Shown here one piece after another: positions 36,007 through 48,694 of a stretch of DNA of 64,000 nucleotides. The position numbers were made by a program, and so were the translations under genes. The notes below the pieces were generated by a model. That model was not told where the DNA came from and ran no database searches. It was given only the letters and a program-made list of their open reading frames with translations. Source of the stretch: Holothuria scabra (taxonomy: Eukaryota > Echinodermata > Holothuroidea > Aspidochirotida > Holothuriidae); the NCBI GenBank assembly GCA_037179385.1, contig CM074187.1, positions 16,493,450-16,557,449 of the forward strand, read 5' to 3'. Each line of letters starts with the position of its first letter. Within the stretch, counting starts at the first letter, position 1.

Positions 36007-36143
36007 GTCGAGGGGGGGGGGTGGAGCACAACATGATGGAAAAGCCTAAGAGAGGGGGGAAAAATGGCTATTTTAGGTGTTTTTTGCAATTAATTTTTTT
36101 GTCAAGGTTGGGTCATGGGACTGTTTTCCACCCCCCCCCCTTT
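36007..36143. repeat. G-tract / C-tract inverted pair
   Basis: A G10 run near 36010 and a C10 run near 36131 enclose about 110 bp; they could fold back. Possibly an eroded R3 element. Confidence 0.45.
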
Positions 36144-37975
36144 CCCTGGCTACAGGTATGCCATTGAGGTGAGTATTACAACAAGATAAAGTACATGCTG
36201 GCACCGGTGTGTTATTGCTGGTAACCTGAGTGGACAAAAGATCCTTGTGTTGCATTAAAATAACCTTTTAGGCGATATCAGATTTAGAAAGTGATAATCC
36301 CAGTACAGTCAGGGCTCTTCCCCAGGAAAAGAAATGGACTAGTGCTGTAATTTAAACACATTTTGCTTTACTGTAACAGACTAGCTCATTACACAGCCTG
36401 AGATCAATAGACTTGTGTTGCAATCATTTAGTTGCCTGTATGTGGAGCTTCGAAGGTTGAAGGTTGAAGAGTGCTTGCATGGATTCACCTAAAATTGTTT
36501 CAGTAACACTGACCATATTGTGAAAAATCAGGACAAAAGTAATTTTATGTTTGAAAAGTAGTAACTTTGTGGGTCATACTGTAGGACCTATAGGTTCTGT
36601 TGATGAAAAAGGCCGGAGTAAATGTTTATTTCCCTGAAAGCAAGTAAGATTTTCCACAATTTTTACCTTGTTTCTTGTCTTAACAATCCTTTTAAATTTC
36701 CTTTCAGATTCCATGGTGTTACTGCAAGGAACTTTCCAAATTTTTTGATTTTTTCTCTTTATGTGGTGATGATGAATCACAAAATACTAGCATTATGAAG
36801 TCTGAACCTGAAAACGAAACGGCATCTCTGAACCTTATAGGCTGTAGAGCCAACTCTATATTGCTACCCAAAATAAAAGTCATTACTCATTAACCATGTG
36901 TACAGTATGAGTTGTCTCTGTCATTGGCATTTTACTGTGGCAAAAACTGATACACACCCACCAAATTCTGTTCCACAATCAAATTGCTATTCAAAAGAGT
37001 CCCAGTTTGCAGTTAATGTTACGTATGCCTGGAGTATAAGTCCGTGATAGCTGAGTTTTTTAATCACTCACATATTATGCCAAAATCAGTATGCCGGAAA
37101 TTAAATCCCAATTTACATTATCAGACTTCAGGATTTTCACTGTTTTCATTTATATTTATTATTAGCCATATGTTTTATGGTACAGACTTTCCCTTCAGAG
37201 ATTTGTGGTTTCAAGAACAAGTTGAGACAGTTTGTTTTTCCTTTTGAATAAGGATATTTTTATCATAATATTAGTCTTACTTGGCGAAGATAAAGTTAAA
37301 GTAGGCCAGCTTTGTGGAGAATATAATAATATTGCACTTTAAAACACCCTACAGTACTGCCAAGCCAACTTCCTGGCTGTTAATTCTTTCATTTACTCAG
37401 CTTTGAGATCGCTTTTCAAGTCTACAAAACATCTGGTGCCAGAGCTGTTTTGCCAAATTATGTTATAACTCTTTCTAGACTTCAGAATGTAAGGGAGCTG
37501 TTTTTATTTGAGAAATGGCTGTGTTATGTTTGATTTGATAATTTAAAGTCTTGCAGCAGAATGTATGCTCCCCCATGTTAGTTAAATTACAGCATTATGT
37601 TATATATTTGGCAATATCACGTCAGTTCTAGTTTTCGAATTTGATGTGTTGAAACAGTTGTCTTCATTCTAGTACACAGAGTTCCATTAATTGCTACAGT
37701 AGAAATTACTTGGTCTTTCAATTAAAGTGGACATTAATTAACTGGCTGCAGTACTGTTAATAATGTGTTCCAATATTCAGCCATGAAAGCTGGTTTCAAA
37801 TATCTTTGTGTGGACACAACAATGAACCATAGATTTAATTGAACATTATGAAGTTGTAATATTGCTTGAGGTAGAATATGTGGGTCATCGACAGAAGACA
37901 TACTCAAGTAGAAAAAATAATGTGTGGATTGTTTGCTTTAGGGTGTCCTTGATAGTCATGGTGTGAACAACATGA

Positions 37976-38113
37976 TGTGTGTGTGTGTGTGGGGGGGGGA
38001 GGCGGTTGGGGGGGAGGGGTGGGAAAAGGGGTGGGGGAGGCAGTTGGGGGAGGGGTGGGAAGGGGGTTGGAGGAGGGGGGTGGGGATAATGGGGGTGGGG
38101 ATAATGGGGGGTA
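37976..38113. repeat. GT then G-rich low-complexity block
   Basis: 'gtgtgtgtgtgtgg' passes into about 120 bp that is almost only G with A/T interruptions on the plus strand (C-rich on minus). Pro-rich antisense frames are artefacts. Many GGGG runs make G-quadruplex formation plausible. Confidence 0.9.
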
Positions 38114-38417
38114 TTGTTAATTGTCACAATTTCCACAATTTCCACAGAGTTAATGAATTTCTCACTTTAATTTTAAAATAAACCACCAGCATAGGCTTCT
38201 GTGTAACAAGTAACATGGAAGGGTTCAGTTAGTTTATTAGTCTCAATAATGTGAATTGCCTAATTTGTGTGAGCGTAAAAATTATAAAAAAAAGGCCCCC
38301 AGACTTCAAAGATGAAAAAATGCTTTGCATAGAAAGCAGTTATGGGGAACAATTCCACACTGGGTGGTTGTGCTACATGCTTGAAAGCATTCCTTTGTAG
38401 GGTCCTTTTTTTAGTCC

Positions 38418-38632
38418 TCCATCTCATTGGTCTCCCATTTAGTTCAATACGTCTCATTAGTCCCCTGTCTCACTGTCTCATCCCTCCTCTATTTATTTTA
38501 TCTAATTGGTTCCCTGGTCTCATTGGTCCCTCGTTTCGTTAGTCCCCCGGGTTACGGTTTAGGTTTAGGCTTTAGGGGACCAATGAGACGGGAGACTATT
38601 GACACAGGGGACTATTGAGACAGGGGACTATA
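38418..38632. repeat. Internal inverted repeats of a GTCTCATTGGTCCC motif
   Basis: The left part repeats 'tctcattggtc', 'tctcattagtcccctgtctc' and 'ggtctcattggtccc'. The right part has the inverse: 'ggggaccaatgagac', 'aggggactattgagacaggg' and 'gactat'. The centre carries 'ggtttaggtttaggctttag'. A short piece of the same sequence is at 48295-48345. Confidence 0.75.
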
Positions 38633-39008
38633 GATTTTATCCTCTTTTTTCTACATCATTGCCCTAGCAGCACTGTATGTCTGCAGGAAGGACTTTGGTC
38701 TCTAGCAGTTGTTTGAGGCCTTAGAATTAATACTCACATATACAGCCTGTATATTTCTGATGATAGAGCCTGCTGTATCATCAAAACAATCCTATTCAAG
38801 TACAGAGAAATGTGGTTCACTAGGTGCAATGAAGGTTTAGTCCAGAATATGGCCATGTCATGTGTTTCCCACCAGCTGTCATAAGAGGTGGCTGAAGAGG
38901 GAGGACTCAGATCCACTAAAGAGGGAGGAGTCAAATTGGATTTGAACTGAAAAGATGCATGACTGCCTTCAATATAGCAGATCTCAGGCATTGAGTCTTA
39001 AAATTTTA

Positions 39009-39190
39009 AGGTGTACATGCTACAAATCACATTTATCAGGACAGTGAGGAGTGTAGTACCGTGTGCTATTTTATTTACTTCAATTTAAATGAGCAGACAT
39101 TTGTTCTTTTTAGGTATCACATCACACCCCTAACAGTGATTTGAGGTGAATGACAGTGTGCAATAACACTTGCAGGCCTCAAAATGTTGA
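39009..39190 (-). repeat. R1 MITE, inverted copy
   Basis: The reverse complement reads 'caagtgttattgcacactgt', then 'tcacctcaaatcactgt' and ends 'actgtcctgataaatgtgat', with R1 landmarks in order. The ends are degenerate. Confidence 0.55.
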
Positions 39191-39755
39191 CATTTGTGTT
39201 GATGGAGTGTAAATTTAAACCCCTATCTTACTTTTCTTGGAATCTCTCAAGATTGTAAGTAATCCAGTGTATGTCATAAGATTTCAGTATGGTGTACTCT
39301 ATGAAGCTCTGCTACTGGCAATTTAATTAATTCTTTATCTAATTGTGATGATATTTAAGCCTTTTTGTATAGAACTAGGTTGAAGTATCATGATTAAAGT
39401 ATCCTAATTGAGAATAAGCCTTCAGAAGTGTACCTTATTTGAAGTTTATAATAAATTGTGCAAAATGGCATTCAAAATTATTTTTGCTGGCATGTTTTGA
39501 AACATGAATTGCAGGGTCATATAGTGTCATTTCAGGAAAAATAAGGTACTGCAGGACATCAAAAGCAGAGTACCCAGATATTCTCTGGCACCAATGCGTA
39601 ATGATATAGCTATAGGTAGCATTTGTGCTGGTCTATAATAGAAGCTTAACTGTACATTATCAATGAGTTACAAATTGTACTGAGTTCCAAAATTAAATTT
39701 GGCATTTTACAAAGTATCTGTTCATCATAGACATAGGACTTCAATCCACTGCAAT

Positions 39756-39970
39756 AAAAGGGCAAGAGCAGTTGCCCCAAACTTGCTTTAAAGCAAAAGC
39801 TAAATCTCGCAGTTTTCTTCTTATTTCTCTTCAAAGTATCTTTCATAATATTTTTGGACTTCAGTATTGCACATTCAATGTAAACCAAGTAGTAACTCTT
39901 TACTAAATTACACATTTGAGAAAAAATGTTGTCACATGACTCTCAAGAGCCAATCATGAAACAGGACAGT
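39756..39970 (+). repeat. Interspersed repeat R4, copy 1
   Basis: Shares with 52914-53140: 'aaagggcaa..agca..ccccaaa', 'tttattctctttccaagt'-like segment, 'cataatatttttggacttca', 'tgtacattcaatgtaaacca' (with one difference) and 'gtcacatgact..caggagcca..catgaaa'. Non-coding; no clear ends. Confidence 0.65.
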
Positions 39971-40684
39971 CTAGCTACTGCAAAAAACCAGCAATTTGGG
40001 AAGCTCATTGCAGCTCATTTGACTACTTTTGTGTGTAAACATGTGAAGTCTTTGGGAAATTTTGATTTGCTTGCTGGGAAATTTGATTTGCTTGCAGGAA
40101 AATTAACATTTTTTCCAGCCCTGCTGTACTACATTTCAGTACTTCAAGTCTGGGGGACTGCTCTTTATGCTTTTAACATACTGCACCCTCTGATCCCATA
40201 ATAGCATTGGTGAGTCAAGTGTACTGTACATTCCCAATTGTGATGCAGGGGTGGGTCACATTTTTCTACTGAAGCAATAGTAGCTAGTGCATCATAGGTG
40301 TGTCATATTCTGCAGGAAAAGTTTATGACTTGTTGGGTCAACTGTGTGATAGGAGGGGTTTGTTAATTTTTTAAAAAAAAGGTTTGATACTCCATATGAA
40401 CATTGACAAACCTTGCTGGGAAGTCAAAATGGGCATCACACAATGAGTACATTATAATAAAAGATCAACTGTACAGTCATTTGAAAGTAAATTAAAGATT
40501 GTTGAGCTCAAACTTGTGAAACTATTGAGAATTTTTATCAGACACACAGTGACTATAGATTCAATTACAAATTCATCATTTGGAAATACCTGCTTGTAAA
40601 GGAGAATCATGTCTTTTTAATATGACAACCTCGTTCTTCTGTTGCTAAGTTACGCTAATTAAAGCCTCTCTTTATCCTTCATAG

Positions 40685-40746
40685 GGACTGGTTTTATTGG
40701 CAGACATATGGTGAAGTACCTCTTACAGAATGAGCTGACGACAAAG
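40685..40746 (+). CDS. Extended-SDR / NAD-dependent epimerase-like protein, exon 2
   Basis: 62 bp. After AG at 40683-40684, 'gg' completes the split Gly codon, then TGFIGRHMVKYLLQNELTTK, ending at the donor GTTTGT. This gives the second and third glycines of the dinucleotide-binding loop and the following helix. The reading phase fits exon 1 (phase 1) and exon 3 (phase 0) exactly. The preceding intron is 13.3 kb. Confidence 0.87.
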
Positions 40747-41189
40747 GTTTGTGAAGTCTTCATAGCCAGGGAACTGAATGTTCTACTTAACACTCCATTA
40801 ATTTTGAGAATACCAGAGTTGACACAACTCAGACTAAAGGCTCGCAAAAAGAATTTTGCTGGGAATATTTTGAATGAGGGAAGGGATGGTTGGTATTGGG
40901 GGGGGGGGGGGGAGAATCGTTACATTTTAAGTGGAATCTGTAGAGAGTCATAAATTGCCATGGACGAAACTCTAAAAACAAGAATTTTGCATAAAACTGA
41001 TGTAAAAACCTCAAATCTGTCTGTATAAATGGAAAGTTGTTACAGTATGTAGTTTATTGTTTGTACTTATATGTTAGTACTGTACTATCAACATTTGTTC
41101 ATTTTCCAAGTCCTGAAATATCTTCACTTCCAAAATTTTGAGAAAGTCATGGATATATGTTGTGGACCTCCTTTTTACTAAATACTAAT

Positions 41190-41235
41190 ATACTACTTCT
41201 ATATAGTATATATAGTATATATATATATATATGTA
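41190..41235. repeat. (TA)n-rich low complexity
   Basis: 'tatatagtatatatatatat' type run. Confidence 0.9.
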
Positions 41236-42299
41236 TCGAAGTGTAGTAAATACATATGGGGGTACGTAATATACCTAATTACTTCAATGTTGACCAAATT
41301 ACGGACACCTATCTGTTAACACGTACAACTAATGGACTATTGAATTTACATACATGTATATGTTTTTCCTTAAAGGCGAAATATACAGTCAGGTATTCTA
41401 TTGTTTTTCATTTCGCCTAAACGTATCAAGATATACAAATTTCTACCTAATGTTCAATCTAGTGATATATATATATAAACAGTAACATCGAAATTTATGA
41501 GTTGCTTTTATCTCATTGGGTACTGAACCAGGTTCATAGCCAGAATTTTGTCATGGGATGGTTTTAGAGGAAAATAAAAACATTTTTTTTCCCTGTCAAT
41601 AAATGTGAAATGATCATATCAGTGTTTGTGCTTAAAAAGTATGAAAGGAAAGCATACTCTTATCTTTCTTTTTTTTTTATTTTCTTCAGCTTGGTTGGTG
41701 GAGTTTCTGACACCATAGCAAAAGCTTTCAGATTAGACATAAGAGTGGCATATATTAATCCAAATTTACACTTAAAATTGACTGATTTCTGTCTTCTCTT
41801 CCAGTTGTAACAGATATAATGAGGACAAAACATAGTTTTTCAATTTATGTCAAATTTGGGCAAGACGTAAAAAAAGAAACAAAAAAAAAAACAGCTGATT
41901 ATTTTCTTCTTCATGATACCACAAATAAAACCTTTACAATCGTAATGAATCCTCCTGTTGTTCCTGGTATCCTCCTATTGTGATTTCAATACTAGCACAG
42001 TATATCGTTATACTCAATATACTGGTACTACATTTGAAATCCTTGCTTTGAGTGATTACTGTATCACTTTGTAACCATTTACTAGCTATTTATACTGGTA
42101 TGGATCTTTAGTGACAATCAGACAGCATTAGCTGGATGTTTGTTTTAAGCTTTAGAACCAACTTGTTGTTCCTCGTTGTCCGCAATATGATATCTTTATA
42201 ATTTATTCAACTTTTGGGGTTGACAGCTGTACATGTCACAGTCAAAAGTTAATTTCTAAACTTATCAATTTTAGACTAGGTGTAGTGTAACAGAGTTTT

Positions 42300-42656
42300 C
42301 TCTCAGGGCAGAAAGGGGGAAAGGTGATTTGTACTGCCCTTTCTAGAAGAAGAAGGGTATAATCCTCCCCTTTTTCTTTTAAAAATAAAAATAAATTTCA
42401 GTACCTGGGTTAAGAAGAGGACACCTAATTGCATCAATGTTGGAACTATAGTACGGTATAAAGCCTTTAAAATCCTTCAGATTGCACCTTATGAGGGCCT
42501 TACAACAAGCTTTTGCCTCCTTAGACCCATCTGTAACTTTGTCCAGGGGCAATATCAGTTTGGACTTGGTGTTTGGCAGTAATAAATTCCCTTCCCCCCC
42601 CCCCCCTTCTTTCTGTGTTTTTGGAGGAATCCCTATGGTAGGCTGCAGATTTGACT
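42300..42656 (-). mobile_element. R3 MITE, inverted copy
   Basis: On the minus strand it starts 'gggattcctccaaaaacaca' followed by 'gaaag' and a G run (plus strand C-run at ~42595-42606), then 'ccaagtccaaactgat' and 'gtgcaatctgaaggatttta', and ends in a GGGG/CCCC block with 'ctttctgccctgaga'. Same order as the copy at 32130. Confidence 0.7.
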
Positions 42657-42861
42657 TTGAAGAATACAGTATAAGCACCCTTGAGAAATAAGTTCCCTTT
42701 GAGAAATGCTGTAAGTTTAGTGCACTGAATACTGTAGGTACAGCATATTCAGCATTACAATACAGGATGTGGGCTTGTGGTGTACTGATTTGTTAATTGT
42801 TTTGTTTAATAAATTTGAGATCGTGAATATTAACAATCTTTCCTGTTTTCTTCCTGTTTAG

Positions 42862-42918
42862 ATAAGGGTTGTGGACAAAACTCCCATTGAAATGGCATGG
42901 ATGAATGAAGAACACAAG
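42862..42918 (+). CDS. Extended-SDR / NAD-dependent epimerase-like protein, exon 3
   Basis: Nineteen codons, phase 0 at both ends: IRVVDKTPIEMAWMNEEHK, with acceptor TGTTTAG and donor GTAATA. IRVVDK is beta2 of the Rossmann fold. The Asp at its end is the residue that in NAD-preferring SDR enzymes contacts the adenosine ribose, so NAD rather than NADP is the better guess (inference). Fits directly after NELTTK of exon 2. Confidence 0.87.
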
Positions 42919-45900
42919 GTAATATCACAAATCATAACAGGTTACAGTATTCATAACTTAAATTTTAAATGAATAGATTCAAAGTGTTTAAGATGGACCT
43001 TTCTGTATGGCATGCATGGTACAGTTCCTACATCATTGGATATAAGGTTGTAGAAGAGTGCAAAATGTTTTGGAGGATGTGGGGAGGAGAAAATATTGGG
43101 GGGTATAGCAATCTGGAAACTAAACAGCATTAAGGTAAAGACAATATTTATCTTCCAGGAGAGGAAGGGATTTCACAGGTGACTTCAATTTGCTCCCACT
43201 GCCCTCTGACTACATGAGCCTTCCTGGAGGGTGTTGTCTCTGCTTAATTATTTTGTCACCATACTTGTGACCACTGACTGGTACACTATGTGATTCCATG
43301 GATTGAAACACTTGTGAGTAGGACAGTGAGAGTAAGGGCAAGTTTGAGGTCAAAGGTCATCCATTGGAAATTTCCCTCCGAAAGGCCATTTCTGCAAAGT
43401 ACAGTGTTCCTGCTTCTCTCTATTTTCATGCTCCCTGCTAAATCTATCTTCCCCCACTTTTAAATTAACTTTCTTCCACCCAGCCACCTTTTTTTAGAAC
43501 ATGAAAATTATTATAATTGGTTAAAATTATTTGGCCCATATCACCAAACGTAAATCTGTTGAGGCACTGTTTTGTGTTCCTGTATATAAGTACATTTAGG
43601 TACTGATACAGTTGCTAGGAACTAAATGTATTCATATGCACCCACAGGCAAAATATTTATGAGCATGTGCACTTTTGTACATTTTTTTCGCTCTAAATTG
43701 TGTCATCCAATAAACAGCACATATGGCAGTAGAAATAGGCCTAATCTAGCTGTGAGTTTCGTTGCTTATTGTTTGGTTTTTGCCTCCATATTAACCAACT
43801 GCCATCATGATGACTATAGTATTAACAACCTGCACACTGTTGACTGTAGATCTGAATACGTGCACCATGCACTTGAAGTGAAGAGTGCTAGCACAGGCTT
43901 GCTTCCACATAGCATCTTATTCCTTTAAAATACTTCCTTTGTAGTTGAAAGTTATAGGAATATGAGATTCATGGGCTTCCTTTAAGAAATTCAACTATCA
44001 GTAATTTGATCTTTAACTCATAAAAACATTTTTCATTTTTCTTTTGGAAATAATATGTGTGTGTCCATGTTGTATTACCACCCGCTCATTTGAAAATAAT
44101 CCATGAAACTATAGGGTCCTGCAGTGAGAGATGGTAACAACCCTAACTGGTACAGTATTTACTGTCCCAACTGCACCTAGCTGTAGACCTCACAAATTCC
44201 TACTATTAATTTAAATCAAATAGGAATTAATAAACCCAATCTCTTACAGCATTTCAAAAATTTTCAAAGAAGTCTTCGTACCCAAACAGAGTAGGCGTAG
44301 AGTCCTCCTAAAATGAACTGAGAAAAAAAGGTACAGAAAAAACATGTTTTTGCCAGTAAAGGTTTGTTTTTATGCACTATGCCAGCAGATGGTGGCATGC
44401 ATTACTGCACCATTGGGAAGTCGTCATAAATATGATTTATGTCCCACTCTCACTTTTTAATTTTCTACCTGATTTCTGTTTAACCATTATTTTGTCCTAA
44501 CACAGCTACAGTTGATGGATGACCACCTTCCCACCTTCCTTCCTTACAAAGAAGAATAAATCATTTTAGCCATCGGTAGTCAGTCTTTAATGTACGGTTG
44601 CACTCGGCTGCTGACTGCTTCATATGAATGAATGAAATTAAGACATTACACAATGATTGTAAGAATATAGAAGTCACAGGTGTTTTGGTTCTGCTGTTCT
44701 GTTTGTAAGGGAATAAGTTCTCATTTTGTACAAGAATATAATACAGAATTTTATGATGGCATCATTGCCAAACTTTCAAAACTGGCTAGTATGATAAATT
44801 CATTTTTCACAGTACAACCACTGGCAATTAGATTTACTAGAACAGGATCAACAGTGTAAGCTAGGCACTTATAAGCCTCCTGCATATATTCAACTTACAT
44901 TAAGCATCATACTGTGTGTGATAGCTTTCCTTATTACTTGTAATTGCATAATATTGCATGTATATATTTCAAGAGTTTTCCTGACAGAACCTGTTACTGT
45001 AGTATGCTGGTTGATGTAGTCACATTATGTAAAGGCTTCCCGTTATTTAAAGCATTTAATGCATACATGACACAGGACGCTTTACTACAATAAAGTTAAC
45101 AAAACATGATGTGAAGAGAGGATTACTTTGGATGTATGCAGAATAAGAAAGAATGGAAATTTGAGTAAATATTTATTTGGCAAACACAGCTGCTGTTATC
45201 TGCTTGAAAATTCCTTTGAGGCAGCTTGACTGAGTTTTCATGTTTAAAGTGTAATTTTGCAAAATCATCACAAGGTTATATGGGTACCAAAACCTGATAT
45301 TGAATTGAATTATTTTAGATGGTTTCAATAAAGCAAAATATGTATTTGTCTATTTATTGTGAATGAAATATTAAAACTTCTACTTTCAACATGCATAATT
45401 TGGCACAAGTTGGAAGTGCACATGTAGCTGTTAATGATTATTGCATTATGGTGACTGCACCCCCTTTAGTACATTATATATGGGTTGCAGTTGTACTGAG
45501 TGCTAGGTTTCATGCAAGAGCATGGTCATGGGCCGACCTTTGCCTGAGACTTGGACTGGGTTCCCATAAAAGTGGGAGTACATCAAGGTTAATTACTTCA
45601 CATATTGTTCATTAAAAGACATATGCCCACATTCGAGTGAATGCAGTTCTAGAACAAAGTGCTGTATATGCGACAGTTATGCTTACGAGTCGACTTATGT
45701 CACTTTCTCATGCTCTTTATGTTCTGTTTACTACAAAATGTCTAGAGATCTGGGGGTTACCTGATCTAAATCAATCTAAGAACGGTTGTTACATTATGAT
45801 ACTTTGATCCTGGGCTGTCAATGTTATCTACCACAGTGGGTCAATCAAAATTGGTAGTTTGTGATCTTGAGTGTGTGTTGTACCTGTAGATCTGCATTCA

Positions 45901-46084
45901 TGGTATGGTGGTTGGTATTAATTCTTCTCTGATTTGGATACTGTGTAATTTTGCAGCATTGCCAGCACAGCAATGCTTAAGGTATGAAATGTAGAGAACA
46001 TTGCTCTCGCAAGCATGGAAGTAGTACGTCCTGTACTCCTCCTGAGGTAGAAATAGTAATAATAATCAGGTCTTGAAGGACAGT

Positions 46085-46345
46085 TGTTTTACAGCGCTAA
46101 GCGACCACGAATGTGGGAGAAGCCATTGGCTTATGAATTACAACTTCATGTCGGGCGGCAACCAGTTCAACAATTTGGATCAAATTTGGTATTTTTTTGA
46201 AAGGTCAGTTCAGATGGGAAAACTGTAGATTGCTCTTGGATGAAAAACTCACCTTACTTTGACCCGGCCAGGAATCGAACTCCAGACCTTCTGGTTGCTA
46301 AGCTTCACGGCTTCAAATGCTACCGCCTTTATCCACTTGGCATGG
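46085..46345 (-). repeat. tRNA-derived SINE, minus strand
   Basis: On the minus strand: 'agtggataaaggcggtagca', then 'aaccagaaggtctggagttc' and 'gattcctggccgggtc'. GGAGTTCGATTCC is close to the tRNA B-box consensus GGTTCRANNCC, and the ~70-bp spacing to the A-box-like start fits a tRNA head. It is followed by a non-tRNA body to about 46085. A related head is at 19.4 kb. Confidence 0.7.
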
Positions 46346-48289
46346 ATAGCACCGGTTAGTGGTACAGCACTTCCATGTTGCAAGTACGTCATAGCTAGTG
46401 TACTAACACTGTGACTGTCAAAGCACATAAGCTGTACATCACAGGTTATACAGGTACTTAAATGGTCAAAGTTTTCTCTGATACCTGTTTACCTCCAGAG
46501 TTAGCTTGGGCTATACTGTAGATACTTAACAAAGAATTATTAAACATAGCTGCATGAAAATCAGAGTGAGATACATGATTTTACCGACATTGATAATAAA
46601 TCAAGAGTACAGTACTTTGGTATTGTTTGTTTTTGCATCCTCTCTCTGTCTTGACAGATTTACATTAAAGATAGTATTAAAGGAACTGTTGCCATAGTTT
46701 ATACTCCTGTACACAGATATCTTTAAGATAGTAATGACATCAAGGTTGGAATGCTGATCTTAATTTTTAGTCTAGGAATTATTGATCAAAGTTCCCCTCA
46801 ATTAAATTCTCAGACTATTATACTTGATAGTTCTTATTAAAATAAGAATATGTTAAAATTAGCTATGTAAATTAGTTATTCAAATGTTGATACATTCTTG
46901 ATTTGAGTGCATGATAAAAATAAAGGGGAACTTTAAGTGTGGTTTGTTCGTAGATTTTAAGAAATGCTTGCATTATGACAAGTATGTTAGGCATTGACTT
47001 CGTTGCAGTGTGATTGAATTAAGAAATCTAGGAAAAGTAAAAATGTTCCTAAAGGGTTTAAACTCTCAGGTCCTGTAAGAGTTAATTTCTTTTAGTCTGA
47101 AATGTTGTACTATAATGGCACAAATTTCCCCCAGAAAATGACAGCATGATTCGCATTTGGGAGACTTGTAAAACAAAAAATTTTATTACAAGTTCACTGA
47201 CAGTGAATAAATACTTGAATTAAAAAAGATTCAAAACTGGCCTTTACTGAATTGTGCATTTTTTACAGTTTTGGAAATTTTCTGCATGGTTGAAATGAAT
47301 TTGCCCTATGACTAAAGATGCTAATATTCTATACTAAATCTTTCACAAAGAGAAGAGATAACTACAATTACTGACCTAAAAACTTGTTTTTGTTCTCTTT
47401 ACTGCATTAATTGAAATTATTATTTAATTATATTTCTATAGCACTTATTCTAAAAGTAAGCTCTAAGTCTAAGTGCTTTACAACAAATACTTTAAACACC
47501 CCCCCAAAAAAGGACAATAAAGCTTAAAACAACATAAGATTGATAAAAATGTAGAAGTAACAAAAATCAGAAAAGAAACACAAAATTAGCTCTGTTTAGA
47601 ACATTGTTGGCTGTACTGTATATTTCAGTTATTAACTAAGATAAAATGCTCCTGTTAAGTGGGACAGGTGGATAAGGGCATTGCTGGATTCAGTATTGTT
47701 GCAGTAGTTAGATTGTTAATTAGATTGTACAGCATGTCTGGTTGTTCAGTATTCAGGTACAGCATTAGTGTACATTTCCGAGGGAACGAAAGCATCTGTA
47801 TTTCTATGAAACCTCATAGCTATAAATTTGTCCTGAAGCTTGTAAATATTTGACATGACTAATTTGGATCTTTCCTTGTACTAGAACTTGTTTCCCCAGC
47901 TGTAAGCTCTGATAATGATTTACTGTTCAGTAAATACTAAATTTCAGAAGAAATATTTAGAACCAATAATTAAATTTACATTAACTCAGGGATGAGGAAT
48001 GACACATAATGTGTACAGTTAATTACAGCACTTAAAAGTTCACTAGTTGAATGTTGTGTCTGTGTGGTAGAATTATTTTACAATAATTCTTCGATGTTCT
48101 AGCTATTACCTTCAATATTTCCATACCAAAATTTGAATCTGAAAATGGTACAGGACTCTTCCACCAGTTGCAACAAAGGACTGATCTAAATCTATTGTGT
48201 TTACTGTACTTGAAAGCTGGGATTCTTTGGTAGTATTACACATGTTGTTTCAACAAATTTGTACTGTACTGGGGATAGAAGGTTCCCTC

Positions 48290-48345
48290 TGTAGTCCCCT
48301 AGCTGTGGTCTCATTTGTCCCCTGTCTTATTAGTCCCTATTAAGC
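48290..48345. repeat. Short copy of the GTCTCATTGGTCCC repeat
   Basis: 'tagtcccctagctgtggtct' and 'catttgtcccctgtcttatt' with 'agtccctatt' match the 38.4-kb repeat. It lies next to the R3 MITE. Confidence 0.55.
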
Positions 48346-48357
48346 TCATAAGTAGCT

Positions 48358-48694
48358 AAATTCAGCCAGAAACACAAAAAAGGGGAGGGGGGGGGGGGGA
48401 ATTGGTTACCTCTGAACTCCAAGTCCAAATTAAATTGATTCAGTCCTAGGTTAAAGTTGCAAGTGGGTTCAGGGGACAAAAGCTTGCTTTAAGGCCTCTG
48501 AAAGGTGCAATTTGAAGGGTTTTGAATCCCATTTATTTGTCAATTGTTCAAACATTGCTGGTGTCCTCTCTTTGAAAAAGAAACTAAGATAGTGATTTTT
48601 TTTGTTTTTATGGAAATGAAAAGGGGGGTGTTTCCACCTTCTTTTGGAAAGGGGGGACCAATCCCCCTATCCCCCCTCTGTCGGAAACACTGGT
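48358..48694 (+). mobile_element. R3 MITE (~335 bp)
   Basis: 'cagccagaaacacaaaaaag' with a G run, 'ccaagtccaaattaaattga', 'gggttcaggggacaaaagct' and the right end 'ggggggaccaatccccctat' with 'ctgtcggaaacactg'. Closest to the copy at 32130. Confidence 0.75.

Larger units (their letters stand above)
27420..40684 (+). other. Intron 1 of the epimerase-like gene (13.3 kb)
   Basis: Donor GTATGT, acceptor CTTCATAG. Holds several MITEs and SINE pieces listed separately, G-rich tracts, and CCTAGGCCTAG clusters at ~27483 and ~27907. The stretches 27.5-29.7, 33.6-35.8, 36.2-37.9 and 38.7-39.0 kb hold nothing I can name. The minus frame at 30470-30811 and others have no recognisable domain. Confidence 0.75.
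40747..42861 (+). other. Intron 2 of the epimerase-like gene (2.1 kb)
   Basis: Donor GTTTGT, acceptor CTTCCTGTTTAG. Contains a poly-G run (~40899-40912), a TA-rich block (41190-41235), a GGCGAAAT...ATTTCGCC inverted pair (~41376-41420), and an inverted R3 MITE (42300-42656). Confidence 0.85.

Noticed and set aside
38549..38579. Telomere-like 'ggtttaggtttaggctttag'
   Set aside because: Only about two to three degenerate units inside another repeat; not a telomeric tract.
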